Origin: Steinernema hermaphroditum | Taxonomy: Eukaryota > Nematoda > Chromadorea > Rhabditida > Steinernematidae | Direction: 5' to 3' | DNA: 64,000 nt | Assembly: GCA_030435675.1 (NCBI GenBank) | Contig: CM059623.1 | Coordinates: 13,300,092-13,364,091, forward strand | Shown here: in pieces, positions 1 through 13,789 of the stretch | How positions within the stretch are numbered: position 1 is the first letter of the stretch | How the letters are laid out: each line of letters opens with the position of its first letter | Made by a program: the position numbers and the translations under genes | The notes under the pieces: model-generated | Told to the model about the DNA's origin: nothing | The model's input: only the letters and a program-made list of their open reading frames with translations | Database searches by the model: none

Positions 1-949
1 TTGAGAGTGAAAGTATTTCCCCACTTAACCACTCGGCAAAATCACTATTATCTATAATGTCTTACAATGATAGAACGCATTGTGATTGTGACTTAAAAAG
101 CATTCAAACGACACAAAAATGTGTAATTACTCTAGTTTAAGCAAGAAGCCGACAAAGAGAAGGCGAAGCCCTGCTGGATTATGATGAGGAGGTGTTTCTC
201 GACAAACCCAGCAACTTACAAAACTAAAAAGGATGAAAACAAGTTAGTTATGATGGAGTTATGCTCGTTTGCTAGGCGACGTAGAAGTCTTGAAACTGTG
301 AGCAGCAGAACATTCGATCGAGTTTGGAATGCAGAATAGCTCTCGAGAAACTCTAAAAAAGAAATTGGACTATAATCTCGGGATGGTGAATGCGAACTTT
401 TTGGAACGCTTGAACACAACAAGTCGGAAACTGTACAACCCAGACCAGTTAGCGGCCGATGCTACAAGCATTCCAGGTCAGGCCGCAACAATCTAGCAGT
501 GGGTCAAAAACAGCCACAAATACGTGCAAATAGGGGTAGGCGGAGTGCATCAAAGCCGCTCAGGACTCAGAGAAAATGACCAACCCAGAGGCAGTGGACC
601 AACGAACTGCAAAAATACATAAACGTTTGTGTCTGTAAGCATTAAAATGTCTATATCTCTAAGCTTATCCAAAGTCCCATCGCATCACATGCTCAAGGAC
701 GCAACCCAGAAAAGTAACTAAACCAATCAAGACGACTAAAACAGTTCCCTTTCACAATCTTTTCACAATGGTGGGCACCATTGGCGTTTCGGAATTCTTT
801 AATATTTACAGAGCGGGATTCTCGTGGTGCACTTAAAATACGCATCACTTATTCTTCTTCCTATCACGTGGCCCTCTCGTTCCCTTAAAAGAGAAAATCT
901 TCAAAAATCTAAAGCAACTCACATCAAGTTGGAACTGTCTCTGCGACAT
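1..949. other. No gene recognised
   Basis: AT-rich sequence with three heptamers and short random ORFs only. It could be intron of a leftward gene if the exon at about 1.0 kb is real. Confidence 0.4.
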
Positions 950-1400
950 ATCCAAGAAGAAGACGGTACATGTTATCGATCGGTCGGAGGGCAGTCGTTG
1001 GAGGGAGCTCGGATTGAACGACTCCGAATCGCGGACGTTGTAGGTGCCCGAGCCGAAGCGCATCATTGTCATCGTCATGGGTGATGCGGCCGTCCGGCTA
1101 TCGACATAATCCAACGGAAAACAACGAAATTGCGCTCTGCAATTTAAAGAATATTTAATCAGTGAACGAGACAAAGCATCCACGAAAGAGAAAACAACCC
1201 GACGCGCTCCCTTAAAACTCGTCTCGACGAAAGAAAAGAAAATGGCTAATTAGCGCAAAGGGCCACGTGCTAGCCGCCGCTCCACTGCCCCAAAATGGAT
1301 TTTGCCGATGGTCGAGTGCGCAATTCGGGATGCCAATCGGTAGTATTAAGTCGGTTGATTTGTGACGGGTCGTTAGAGTCCGAAGATGGGATCATTTTTA
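950..1400. promoter_or_regulatory. GC-rich island, promoter-like
   Basis: A stretch distinctly richer in G+C and CpG than the A-rich surroundings. It contains a palindromic homeodomain-type core (GCTAATTAGC near 1244) and a CACGTG E-box near 1264. It covers the candidate leftward first exon, so a promoter for that gene is one reading. Regulatory function is inferred only from composition and these short sites. Confidence 0.35.
970..1078 (-). CDS. Candidate first coding exon of a leftward gene
   Basis: Reading leftward, an ATG at 1078 opens a 36-codon frame beginning MTMTMMRFGSGTYNVRDSES and ending at a possible donor (GT at 969-968). About 60 bases upstream on the same strand is a good acceptor-like run ending in TTGCAG, which could be a cis or spliced-leader acceptor. 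It sits in a GC-rich island and codon choice looks coding. The rest of the gene would lie left of the window. The family is not recognised. The same frame stays open past the donor, so the exon end is uncertain. Leftward transcription would put ATTTTTG on the sense strand of this half of the window. Confidence 0.35.
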
Positions 1401-1792
1401 GGAGAAAAACAATTAAAAACTGAGCCATGGATTAGCTCCTTCTTTCAAAAGCATACACATACTTCCAAAACATTTGAATCAGCTGTGCTACCTAACATCA
1501 ACTTGAAGAAAAGATGTCAAAACGTATAAAAAGCAGAGAACACCATAGCATGTTTTGGGGTATTTTCTGACTCTCCGAGGAGACAATAGGCCTATTCCCT
1601 GTTGCAAATCTTCTACATGCTGAGCACTTAGTTCGCCGTAGACTTTCAAAAATTGTATAACTTACTAATCACACCGTGCAGAATGTCTCATCGTACACGT
1701 ACTCACAAAGCATTCACCTCTAAGCAGCTAAAAATGTGGAGTCGTACTATGTATATTGTTCTAAAACTAGAATGCCAATATTAGCCCTAATT

Positions 1793-2353
1793 GCTCAAAA
1801 ACCCAGTGTTTTGAGATTCGTCAAGCTTTCAAACACAATTGACATGAAGCTGCTTCACTTTATGAAGTTGCACAACCTGTTTTGAAACAGCCGGATTACA
1901 GCGCGCCAAAAATTCTATGACATTTACTATTTACGTACATGTATTTGAGCATAAACACGATCTTCCGGAGGTAGTCTGGCGGTAAACGCTTTTGTTGTTA
2001 TCCACTCGCCCCTCAAATGTTAAACCATCCATGGGTTGTGCCTGGATTGCTCAAAAACCCACGTTGTTAAGATTCGTCAAGATTTCAAACGCATTTGCAA
2101 AGAGATTGTTTCATAGTATGAAGTGTCACAAGTACTCCACTTGACTACCACAGTAATGTTAATAGGAAGCAACTACAAAGCCAGCTGAACAGTCAAAAAT
2201 GGATCAACACACATTTACATGTATTTAGCAGACAGGAAATATTTTGCAAGTCATTCATAGCTCTGTTCAGATTGCCGAAATACCCGCTGTTCAGATTCCT
2301 CAAGATTCGAGACACATATGAGATCGAACTGTTTCATTTTATGATGTTTCACA
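1793..2353 (+). repeat. Three diverged tandem copies, about 240 bp unit
   Basis: Copies share a core reading roughly 'CTCAAAAACCCa...GATTCgTCAAGatTTC...' at 1793-1875, 2049-2131 and 2272-2353. The spacer between them also repeats a TTTACaTGTATTT block (about 1929 and 2210). The copies are clearly diverged, so the duplication is old. No coding potential is seen in the unit. Confidence 0.7.
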
Positions 2354-2359
2354 ATCATT

Positions 2360-3559
2360 CACAATTTGAATATCACGGTTATATTGAGAGAAAACAACCG
2401 AGAAATGATCACAAAGAACAAAAGAGAAGAAATGAATATAGCAGAAAGTAAATACTGTACAAATGCACTTCGATTTGTGTCTCCAAAAATCTAGAGGCAA
2501 CAGTTTTTTTTTTGTGATAATGAATTATAGTAGTAACAAAACCGAAAACCCCGGCTAGGGCTACGCACGAAGTTACACTTTACAAAAATGTTTCAATTGA
2601 GATTATTCCGAAGTTTTCGAATACTGCGAGGGCAATAGGAATGAAAGCAATGAGGCTTCCGAAACATTAAAAGTGAAGGATGAGGGAGGCGAAAATGATA
2701 AAATGAACAGTGATACTTAACAGAACTGAAGCAACGGAAGGTCGTTGTCACTTTGTGTATACCTGATTTTCGGGCAAAGCGCATGGCTAGAATGGCGAAC
2801 CTAAATTTCAGACCGGTAGGTCTAAGCCCACGCGTAAACCAAGACTGGATGTTATTTGTGTTATGTAAGAAGAAACAAAAATTCAAATAAAAAATTAACA
2901 AATTCATGAATGGACAGAACATTAGTTCCGAGTCAAGTCCCAGCTTCTTTTGAACTATCCAAAAATAAACAAGCAATCGCTCTCAGTCTCGTCTTGCAAA
3001 TCCCTCATCCTCCGTCCCTTTCAAACCCGCCAAGCATTACAAAATATGAGGTTGAAACATTTCTAATTTTAGTCTTTAAAAGTGAAAGTTTGTTACCGTA
3101 AAGCGGCACCTTTTACTCAAGATAGTCACTGTAGTTCAGCCCACTTTGTAACGCCGGATTCCGCACTCATAAGACATCAGAAATTTGGAGGTATAATATA
3201 TTTTGCTCAACTGTGGACCTCTTCGCTGGGTTCAAAATGTACATGCTGAATATCATTCAAAAATCAGAACAAGGGACAGTGTGCGGGCTGTATGGCAGGC
3301 AAGCGGGAACCTCCCAATCTTTATAATGGCCGGTCAAATACCATTACCAGCATGCTGCTCATTGAAATTTTGATTATTTTGACTCCCGATCGAAATGATT
3401 CACACTTAAAACTTGGAGTACGTGAGATATAAGGGGGATTAAGGCTTAAGGCTGTCATAACAAATTCACTGAATCATCAAACCCTGGCACATCGCAACAC
3501 CCTTGCAACATTGGCAAATCGGCAAAGCGCCCGATAAGCAACGCGAAGATGTCAACTCG
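2360..3559. other. Gene-free AT-rich DNA
   Basis: No exon-like frame with splice sites was found. It holds heptamers at 2484-3258 and one member of the CCCACTTTGT dispersed motif near 3136. The 127-codon leftward frame at 2593-2976 has no homology I recognise and no supporting splice sites. Confidence 0.4.
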
Positions 3560-4200
3560 TATTAAATTCGACACATCTTCTGAGGGTCAAAGACGACGCC
3601 ACTCTCGGCGCCTCCGGGGATTACGCATCCGCGTAATTAGAAGGAAGAAGGCGTGCTGGCAGCGCGGCGTCCGCTCCCCAAAATTTGCATTGAACGCTCA
3701 AATATGAATAATGACGAGGGGGGCAGGACGATTCCGCAGATGTCGCACACATCGCAAAAGGCGCCGTTTTGGCTTGGCGATGAGGATCCATGAAAAGAGG
3801 CGTCGGGATTAAGTGTCGCCGCTCTTCGCGCGGCTAATAGGCTCGAGAGCGCGGTGGAACAAAGGGGCGCCTTGAGATGTGGACGAGGGTGGAGGGCGCG
3901 GTGGGCGCGGAGTACGCGCGCGCCGAAAAGCGGACAAGGGCGGAAACGGCAATCTGTTACAATGTGTGTGCCGATGAGAAAACACTTGTAGAGGAGAAGA
4001 AGAAGCGCGCGGCCGACGGTCCCGTGAGAATTCGAATTTGCACCCGCCGTTTGAAGAGGCCCTCTGATTGGGAGGATAGTTTACAAGTGGGGCGACGGGG
4101 TGCGCGAGAGGAGAGTACACACGCTGGACCAGAAATTGGAGACGTTTTTTGGAGGACGTTGTCGCCGGGATGACAGTTCGGGATCGACGCGGGCACGGAC
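3560..4200. promoter_or_regulatory. GC-rich island with TAATTA core
   Basis: Dense CpG-rich sequence including GCGTAATTAGAAGG near 3630, several GGCGCC/GCGCGC runs and short overlapping ORFs on both strands that look compositional. It has no match to a recognised gene. By composition it is a candidate enhancer or alternative promoter. Confidence 0.3.
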
Positions 4201-7200
4201 AGCCTGTGATTACTGGTGCATGGGGCTACTTGACAGTTTTGATTCCTCGATGAATACAGAAAGGGATCGTACCGAGAGTAAACCCACAAAAGTTTTAAAG
4301 TATCGTTTGGATAGAATGTTTTCCAAAAATATGACGCTGAAGCGTTGTCTACAAAATATGAACTGATGCCAAAAAGATCCAGCTACAGTTTTGCAACACC
4401 TCAGATAAATTAATTCAATAAAAAAAGCCAAAAACAAAATAAACATTGCGTAGAATGAATCTTACTTAAAAAACGAACAAAATCTTCGGCAAATCAAAAC
4501 GACCTCCCCAAAAATTGGGTTTCACCGACAAGTCATATCCATCATTGGGTAGTCAGCACCTCCGTACATACAGAAGCAGTAAAAAAGTTAAAGTACAGAA
4601 AATGGACCCGGGCTAGCGCTGAATCGACACAGATCATAAGCAGTAGTTTCGGTATGTCTTTACCGATGATATTGCGTCAATGTACATAATGTACATCACT
4701 GAAAACGGAAATCTGTTGTTAAAAGGCTGCAAACATTGGTAATCAGTAGCGGGCTATACCTAGGATATGTGACATTATGCAAACATTTGGATTGCAGTTA
4801 CAATGTTACCATTGCAATTTTACCAACACGGCAGCAAAAATTATAATATCCAACTAGTGTTTAGCACTGCTGAACAAATTCAAAAGTAAGTGCCTAGAAA
4901 ACTGCTGTACGGTTTATAACATGCAATGCGTTGCACGCGCCTTTGCCATTGTTTGTGTTGCCTAACGAACAAATGCCTCTCGGTAGGCTATTGTTTGTTT
5001 TTATGAGGACATTAAAACGCTTTAATGCTAACTATCTAAACCTTATAAAGGGGCACATATCCACCGAGCTATCATTTAATTTACCTGTTACTGCAGGCAT
5101 TAGTTTTTCGCTGTAAAATGGTCAAAAATTATCCCACTTCTTCCGTCAAATGCCTAGTTCTCTCCAACACGAGCCTACCTCAAAAGCAATATGTTGCATG
5201 CTCGACCACCCGCAATGACTTTCATTTTCGAACTCTCTAGGTCTCACCACGACCGTTCCTGTCTACGGACTCACTGAATATCATTCTAACTTTGCATCCG
5301 ATATGATCCCCCCTCTCTGATCCCGTCTAGTCTGGCGGGTTTAACTGCTCACGATTGAGGTACCCCACTAGGTTGAGCTTTTTCGCTCCCTCAAACAGCT
5401 GTGACAACACGAATAACGTGTAACGTACAAAAATTACCATATTCTACTGTTTTTAACACAGTATGTAACAACGCGAATTTCTATAAAATTGTGCTTATTT
5501 CAGTGTTGTCTAATGGAACAAAAATGAAAATATATCATACAGTCCCATTGCTCTATGCTGCTATCGTTTACACAATGTTCACAATGAAAAATCGTGCATG
5601 AAAAGCAAAAATGTTGACAACACCTGTCGGAACCTTACGTTGCGTATTCAAAACAATGTACTCGAGGCTGATCATTTCTTTCACACACTTCTTACGTGTC
5701 ATTGATCATCCTATTGAACAAAAATCAACCGAAACAACATATTAAAACCTTATTTGCTTGTTGTATGAGGCTGCTACGGAAAAAGTGTTAGGAACCTCAA
5801 TAAACACACTTTGTAACATATAAAATTTTTGATGTTATCTGATCTCACATTGCTGACATTTCTTTAGGATTACTTCGATCTTAACACGGAACGTTCGTTT
5901 TCATGGTATATGGACAATGGATCCCAGGGGCAATAGAACCCAGTGATATAAATTCTTGCAGCTTTCCCGCATTTTGCTATGCAAGATGGAGCGTAAAAGA
6001 GATGCGTACAGCGCTCGCTTCTAAATTCTCAGCTCGATCCGGAACAAAAATTAACAAAGCAACAAGATAAATGTTCGCTCAACAGTGAATACAACAAATT
6101 GACTACCCGGTGCCAACCAGGTGAACCATACGGAAGCGATATTCGCGCTTGAGAATCCACCAAAACCAAGTGTATTTCCAATCAGGACCACAATGATCAA
6201 ATTTGTACGGTTGTTCAGCAAGCTAGTTAGAAGCTAAAACGAGATAAATTGCAATAGCAACACCCAGCTGATTACAAAAATCCATAAATTTGCGAAGATA
6301 GAAGACTCGTTAATGTCTGGATCTCAGCAGCTACTTGACTGTTCTGCAGTAACAAACCGTTTTATCGATGGACGTGAATTAGATCAAAAGAAGGCTCACT
6401 GTCACATGGCTAGCCGAGTGTTTAAGGAATCGTCTGTGATGAATATTAGGTTTGTCTTGCTTTCAATGCAAAAGTGGTCCAAATGAGATTCTTGCTAAGA
6501 CTATCTTGAGATTTATTGTCCCAGGATCAATGGTCCTACTGGGATCTATTGCTATAAATTATTTCCCTTTGTGTTTTGCACCGTTTATCTTCTGGATTCA
6601 ACGAGATCATGTCGTGTAGGATCTCGTCGTACACGCAAAAAATAGGCAGTGTCACACCTGTCGCCATAGTTGCCAGTCTTCTACTGTCTTACACGCATGG
6701 TAAGCACGGTGTTCGATAGCAGCCCCTCTCCGGCGTCCAGACTGACTACACGCCATTTTTGTGTCTGCGATTATACAGGTGAAGGATGTTATCTTTTCTG
6801 ACGCTCAAAAATCAAATTGTTGTGGCAGTAATAATAAATAAAGGTTAAAAGCCTAATTGCATTTTTCTTACCAGTCCAATTCGAAGACTGGAAGAAAACC
6901 AAAGCGTTCAATAATGTAAAGAAGATAAAATAAAGCAAAACGAACGACCAAAGCGATTTTGTATCGTTAGAACTCTTTACAATCACAAAAGTATGCAACT
7001 GCACCGACAATGCAACTCACGATGGAAGTAGCCAATTAGAAGATTTGAACTCTGCCGTCTGAACTAATCCTGCAAAATGTGAAACTGACAGTGAAATGTG
7101 AAACTTTAGAAGACAGTTTCGACAACAGCCTTCGCCGTGCATGTAGCGTGTATCGCATGTGTATTGGTGTATGTCTCGAACAAAGGACTGGTCGTATACC

Positions 7201-7679
7201 CCGTGTCAATTCCACATCCTTCTTATTAGTCCACTTGACAGTACCGTTTTGTAGTTTTTACAAGTCACAAGACGTTACGTGAATCGTCTGGTATCCATGG
7301 GAAAGGGGCCACAACAGAGAAGTGCGTTCACGAGAAGTGCGTTTTTGAAGTGCGTTCACAAAAATATTCAACCCACCGACAATACTGCCGCTCATGATGA
7401 AAATAGCTCAGAAGAAGACTTGAACGCTGCCGTTTGAACTATTCCCACAAAACATGAAACTAAAACCTAACAAAGTTTAAAAAACATCCTCTCAACCTCT
7501 TTGAATATGACTACCTCCGCGCAATGTACAAAAATACGCTATACTCTTGAAACTAACAAGGATCAACCATCTCCATCAAAGATTAAACGTTCAATTACAC
7601 TTTTTCTATACAATCGAAACGCGGAACTCCCGAGCACAAAATTGCAACGCAATTGAAAGAAGCGCTGAGTGGAACGACT
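4201..7679. other. Gene-free, heptamer-dense desert
   Basis: About 3.5 kb with 14 CAAAAAT and no convincing exon. A short local repeat at 7020-7080 and 7380-7440 (both ending in a conserved GAACTctGCCGTttGAACT-like block) shows another old duplication. Confidence 0.4.
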
Positions 7680-8050
7680 ATAAAAACGAATGAATGGGCC
7701 GCGAATCTCGCAAATCGACGCCTTTCTTTTCGCGAACACGCTCATTAATTCCGCGATAGCGATCTCACCGGGTGCAGGCCTAATGGCCATCGGCGAGAAA
7801 AGAACGCTGAGCCGAAAAGTGCCGGAGGCGAGTAGGCCGCGTACAGCGCCCGCGCGCGTCAATTAATCAGCCAAGCCGCCCGCAACAGTCACTCTTCGGA
7901 TTGAGCGCGGCACCGCACCTGTTCGGGAGTGAGGTCACCGCGGGAGCGGACTGAGGCAGAAACGAGTGTGGGCAGTGTCCCGGCGGGATGATGGACAGCG
8001 GGAAGGAAGTCGGCTACTCGGCTAATGTTGGCGGCGACTGATCGACTAGG
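7680..8050. promoter_or_regulatory. GC-rich island with ATTAAT cores
   Basis: A sharp rise in G+C with CTCATTAATTCCG near 7740 and GTCAATTAATCAG near 7858, plus GGTCACC near 7934. Overlapping ORFs here run on one strand only and lack splice sites, so I treat the block as a candidate cis-regulatory island. Confidence 0.3.
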
Positions 8051-8540
8051 ATTAGTGTTTGTTCGTAGGGCAGGTAACACAAATATGTGCGAAAGCAGAG
8101 AACACTTATTTCGATGGCTGCTTTAGTCGACCATTGCCTGAAATAAAAAAATTCGATTCTTACGTTGTGTTCGCGACGAATTTCACGTATAGAGTAGTGT
8201 AACATGTAAAACAGGGAACATTTCAAAGAATATAATGATTCTCTGAAACTTCGTATAGATACTACATCTACATGCACAAAAATTCGATTTCGTGACTGAC
8301 ATTATCAGGTCCCCATCTTGCAGTATCTACGTCATTAAGCACGAAACGATTTCTAACGATATGACATTCGGCATTTGTGTTTCAATTCCATTGACAGTAG
8401 ACATAAAAGGGCCCAAAAATACGGTTTAAAGAGAACCAGCGATCATGTCGCCAAAAAGGACCCATAATGCGAGCATTCTCAGAAACCAACATTCCCTTTG
8501 ATGCCGCCGAAATCAATCTACTGTCTTCCCGGCTCCATCA

Positions 8541-9036
8541 AGATGAAACGATTTAAAAGCACTCAACATTTTTGCATATGAGTAAATACCGTTGAACACA
8601 GCATAGCACACTACAAGAGGCTACTGATAAGAACTGTGTAAGTACTATATCCAACATCACTTCCGCCCCCGTCCCCAACAAAAATATCAAACAAGTGAAA
8701 ATTGAAAGAAGACGAAATATTCCTGTCACAGAGCATGCAGAAGCACAGCATGTACAATAGGAAAATAAAACAACTTATTATGAATATTCCTAGAAAAGAA
8801 TATACCACGTAATCAAAAATTCGACTAGAGGACTGAAATTACTAGGTCTTCATTTCCTATCTAAGTGAATAAAGATGAAACGATTTCTAACAATTTGAAG
8901 GCGAAACATTTTGCATATTTATGTGTAAAAACGCTTGAATACATTATAGCATACTACAATAAGTTGCTGAATATTCTGATAAGAACACAGTGTAAGAATC
9001 GAACACCAACTCATCCCCCACAAATATACCAAACAA
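8541..9036 (+). repeat. Diverged tandem duplication, about 330 bp apart
   Basis: 8541-8702 (AAACGATTTAAAAGC ... CCCAACAAAAATATCAAAC) reappears at 8873-9036 with substitutions. A partial third copy starts near 8281, sharing an AAAATTCGAtTt...GACTGA...TTA block with 8817. Each full copy carries ACAnTTTTGCATAT. Confidence 0.65.
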
Positions 9037-9879
9037 GAGAAAACCAATCACAAACAAACACATCTCTAGCAATCATGTTCGACATCAGTTTGAGAACATA
9101 TAGTCAGAAATATCATACCAAAATTGCAGGAATGTTGCCAAATCTCGACATCTTATCCAGCCCACTGGCTGTACTTGTCCAGTTATTACATTTTGAAAAC
9201 GGCTGTGAAGCACTCGCGTAGACCGAATGAGAGACCTGTAAAGGTCATATTGGTCAATCTTGGGCAGTAGACCTTCGCTATCTATACAAGTTAGACGCTT
9301 CTTGGCATAATACCAACTTAATATAATTCTCCACTTCGGGACGAAAAGGAAAAAAAAACAAAGAGGGGGTAAGTGATTGCAAACCTTCTTGTTGTCAAAC
9401 TATCAGAGGATCAAGGAGGTCCGGCGCCAAAATGTTTCACGTACGTACTAATTGACATGTCTGAATATTGACTTGGCATACTGTTCTAATGATTCATCAT
9501 TCCGCTGATCCGACTGTTTGTAGCGTCCTGTATCGTAAATCCACTAAAAATTAAAAAACGACAGACGACGCTTGTAACGACATGTGTCTTTAAATTATGG
9601 TTCAAAACAGTTACGGGCTTCAAAAATTCAGTTCTCATTAAAAAACATTGAAGAAATCCTGAGGACTTTGGAGCATACAAAACTACTAATAGACAGACGT
9701 ACACACGTACAGAAATACCTCTGCATTTAAAGCCTACATTTCAAAAACTTCCTAAGCAAAAACTCAAAGCTGATCGAACCGTATCGGTAACACTAATGAC
9801 GAATTTAACTACAATCTTACACTATATAGACACAACCATGATTCAAGAGAAATGAAGATGAAAAACAAGTGCACAGTTT

Positions 9880-10330
9880 ACATAAAACGTTATGACCACT
9901 AAAACCCACCGAGGAACGGAAAACGACAGCGGCCATAAAGCTAATACTCGTTTCCCGTAGCTCGTTGCGCAAAGTCGCTCAAAACAAAACGATTGCAGCG
10001 GTTGTGCGCGAGCGAAAACAACGCTCCGTGAACAAACAAAAACAATGTTCGAACTCCTTATCGCCGCTTTGCACCTCGGCGTCGCCACGCCATATTTACC
10101 TATGCTGTAAAGTGGACATCGAGCCGCCCGCCAGATAGAGATCGGTGAAGGCGCGCGCATTCATCATTAGGTGACCAGCAGGAGTGCAGCAGATGTTAAT
10201 CTGTGGGTCGTAAAAAAGTGGCCGTGGGACGAGAGTTTGCCATTAGTCACGCTTGGAAATCTAGATAGACGCCGAAATTGCGGCAGGAATGGAACGGATT
10301 TGACGACAATGAACAGAAGGTCTACAGAAA
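9880..10330. promoter_or_regulatory. Moderately GC-rich island
   Basis: A block with GCGCGCGCATTCATCATTAG near 10150 and conserved-looking non-repetitive sequence. No gene is recognised. Regulatory status is a guess from composition. Confidence 0.2.
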
Positions 10331-12699
10331 TTTAATTCTACAAGACCATCCTTTCTAGTTACTACGGAAAAAACTTTTGATTTCCTTATTTAACTTGTGC
10401 GAATACATAAATAAAAGCTAAGACACACGCATAAAAGCTTGCGACAGTACGTTAGTTCCATGTTAAAAATAACGATTTTCAAAGGTGAACATAAGCCAGT
10501 AGAAAACAAGGATCTAAGTTGTTAAAGACGTCAACGAAAGAGCCAAAAATATGGATTTCTTACTTATAAAGTTAGTTGAAAGGTCGGCCTGTTCAATCAA
10601 AACAAACCCTTCCATAAAATATCATCCTCCATCTTATATTTTACCGAAATACAACGCATTTCACACCATCTGTGCCTAGAAATTTAACGCAAGGTGACAG
10701 ACCACCAAGGACCCGCAGAAGAAATTGCCAACGATGAAGCTCATGAGACACGCGTTGGAGTTAAAAGAAGAAGGATTGGAATCGTCGAGTTAGAGAGATG
10801 GATGCATCTGTAAAATACGTACATGACGAAGCGCTAGGTAAATAATGACATGTTAGGATTGGAATAATTGTGGTGGAAAAACTGGTTATCCGAAGCAATG
10901 TCATTGGAACCAAAGGAGCAATAGCAAAACAATCGAGCACTAGATATCAAAAATGTATATTGTATCGATAATCTTTTATAAAAATGCTCTCGCTTATGCC
11001 TATCTTAACCGCGCCTTTCTTGAGATATCTCAGCTTTAAAAAATTCACAGCTTTCATGATCTAAGAATCACTCAAGCATACTACAATCCACATAAGACAC
11101 AGTAGATTCCAAAATGGGCAACATATTGCTCGTCTTTCAATTACTGTTCTAGCTAAAAGTTTAAAAAAGGGCAAAAGATACCATCGCGTTGTCACCAAAA
11201 AAACACGGTCAAAAATGTGCTGAAAAGATTCTTATATTATTACAGCTATAGTCCTAACTGGATTGCACAGTAAGTAGCTAACTGGGTCGCTAACTAGCAG
11301 AAACAAAAATTTAGAATGTCAGTGAAATGTTTAATGTAAAAGTATGATCTCGCCGTCCAACAATATATAAAGTTTTATCGGTAGTTCACGCAATCTACAA
11401 ATTCCCTGTTGAGACCCATTATCTGAATGTATTCAAAAATTGTGTTGATGGCAGAAAGAAACATTGTCCAGCTCCTCAAAACATGATTAACAGAATCGTT
11501 AGATCATTCCGCAACCCTCACAAAAATCATTGTCCAGCTCCTCAAAACATGATTAACCACAAGCCTTTCCTTTATAACATTCCAGGAGAACTCATCAGAT
11601 AGCTTCATACTGTCCGTTGAACAACGCAGTATTCAGCTCCGTGTCGACCAAAAAACTCCTATATCCAGGTAGCTAAACTCAATCCGAACTGCAAGTGTAT
11701 GCACTAAGCGCAATGCAATAGATTCAATACACTGTAATAGATTCGTCAGATTACTCCAGCGAGGTGAGAACAAAAATTTACACAGTAGAATAGCAATTTT
11801 CAAAATTCAAATGACATCTTGATCAGATTCCACCTTTTAACTACTGTGTTACTCGGAAGCTATTGAAGCAAGACCCCCAAAAATCGCAAAAGGTAGCATG
11901 TCGAGATCGCAGCAAAAAGGACACAAAAATCTGCTGGAAAGTTCGTTATATCTACGCTTGCCATCGTGCATAGTCCAAGCTTGATCGCACACTAACTAGC
12001 TGGAGCCTGTTGTAAAGAATAATGTAAAGCGGCTGGCTGTCCGCTCCCGATCCGAAAACCCGAAGTAGCAATAAGTAGGGTCTGTTGTTCAACGTAGGGA
12101 GAGGGAGTGGTCAAAAATTGAGATTTGTGAATGTCACTGCAATTTACTGTTATTTTGTAGCTTTGAGATGCCAGCTTCTATGAGAATCCATAAGCAAGAT
12201 CGTTAAGAATAATGAATCTTTTTAAGACCAAAGTTTGAGTTTCTTTTTTAACAATTTTAGATCCGAAGATCCAAGATATGTACTCTAGCGTCACTCCGAT
12301 TTCAGCTGGAAAAAGAAATTGTTCGTCCGCCACCATTGTGAATTCAATAGTATGTGCGACGTACTGTTACGAGAACTGGATTGCGCGATAACCAGCTTCA
12401 TAGTGTCAGTTATGCAACTTGGTCAGGGAAAGACAACAAAAATTGAGATAACTGAATATACTGTTTTGGAATTTACTGTTATTTTATACCGGAGCGCACA
12501 AGATGCCACCTTCCAATAGAAACCACTAGTTATATCTCTTAAAATAACAAATCTTTTTTAATATAACGAAAGTGTTAACATTTCAGTCCCAGTTACGGGC
12601 ACACGTTTACCACATAATTCCAGCACCTTTAGCCATCATCATACTATACAAATCCGTCAACTAAACACTCACTCACTCGTCTCGCGAAATTGCAACAAA
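10331..12699 (+). repeat. Desert built from local duplications
   Basis: A 30-base segment beginning CATTGTCCAGCTCC is exactly repeated at 11462-11491 and 11528-11557, a recent duplication. Older pairs: 11190-11310 resembles 11890-12000, and 12090-12260 resembles 12420-12570 (shared TTTACTGTTATTTT and ATCTTTTTtAA blocks). No exon is supported. Confidence 0.55.
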
Positions 12700-13190
12700 A
12701 ATTATCATCCATTCATAGGCGGATGTTCCGGAGTTTCTCCCAAGCCACGCATCCATCATCCTCTCCCCCGGCGGGATCGGCCGAACACACGCAGCGGACG
12801 CGCGCTGGTCCTCTTCCTCTTGTTCTGGTGGCCGCTGAGAGGGCCGCAAATCGAATCCGATTTAGGCAATTTGCCGTCGCCGCCACCGCAATATGCGTGC
12901 ACTCGCTACTTAGGCGCGCAGCGAAAAAGCGAACGAAATGGTTTTGTTCGGCAGCGGCAGCGCGCGGTGAGTGTAAAGTCAAATGGCGGAAAAAAGGGAA
13001 GAAGATGGAAACCATTAAATTACGTGGCAAAAAGGTCGCGCGCCGACGCCGTAAGACCGCCGAAAGTGGAAACGAGTGCGGCGAAGATACAACTGCAATT
13101 GCACCCATCGTGCTTCAGTTGATTGAACAAATCGAGAAAGGAAGAGAGAGCGAGAAGAACCTTCGTGGTCACTTTACAGAGGCGGAAGTA
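12700..13190. promoter_or_regulatory. GC-rich island with long non-coding-looking ORFs
   Basis: CpG-rich block. Open frames run on both strands (169 codons + at 12690-13199, 131 codons - at 12713-13108), both Arg/Ala-rich as expected from composition. No domain or splice logic is visible, so neither is called as a gene. It may be a promoter or enhancer island. Confidence 0.25.
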
Positions 13191-13789
13191 CGAATATGAC
13201 ACTTTAAATTGTTAAATTGGTAATCGGATGTATTCGAAACACAACTCTCAAATGACCTTTGTTGAGAAAGGGTCATAAAAAGAAAAATGCACGACAATTT
13301 GGAGATGTTGAGGCATCTTGTTGAACCACGTTGCGAAACATGTTAGCGTACAAAAAAGGAAACCAAACGGGAAACTTATCATCCTTGCCGGAATGAAAAA
13401 TACAAATTTTCGTATCAACACTTTCATAATAACTATGTAGAGTGGTTGTTCTTATGAAACTCTTTATCGATAAAGTAAAGAAAGTGGGAGAGCGGGAAGC
13501 AAAAACCTTTCTTGATATATTTATCCGAAAATGACGGCAGGACATGTTTCTCTGGTTACCCCTAAGTGTATTGTTCGGAATAGCCTTGAAATCGCACTGA
13601 TGGCAAAAATTGTACTCAGGATGTTATAATGTCCCGCAAATTCAGAAGGAATCTATGCGTCAACGTACTCACGAGAATCTCCAAAACTGTAGATCCTACG
13701 AGCTGTATATGAGTTTCACAGTTTATCTCTCACGATGTAATACCTCCGATTTTGCCATCGCTCTTTGGCTTCTTGCCGCGTTTGGTGCT

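Noticed and set aside
12690..13199. 169-codon + ORF and a 131-codon - ORF overlapping it
   Set aside because: Both strands are open at once in a GC-rich island, with Arg/Ala-rich translations; neither shows a recognisable domain.
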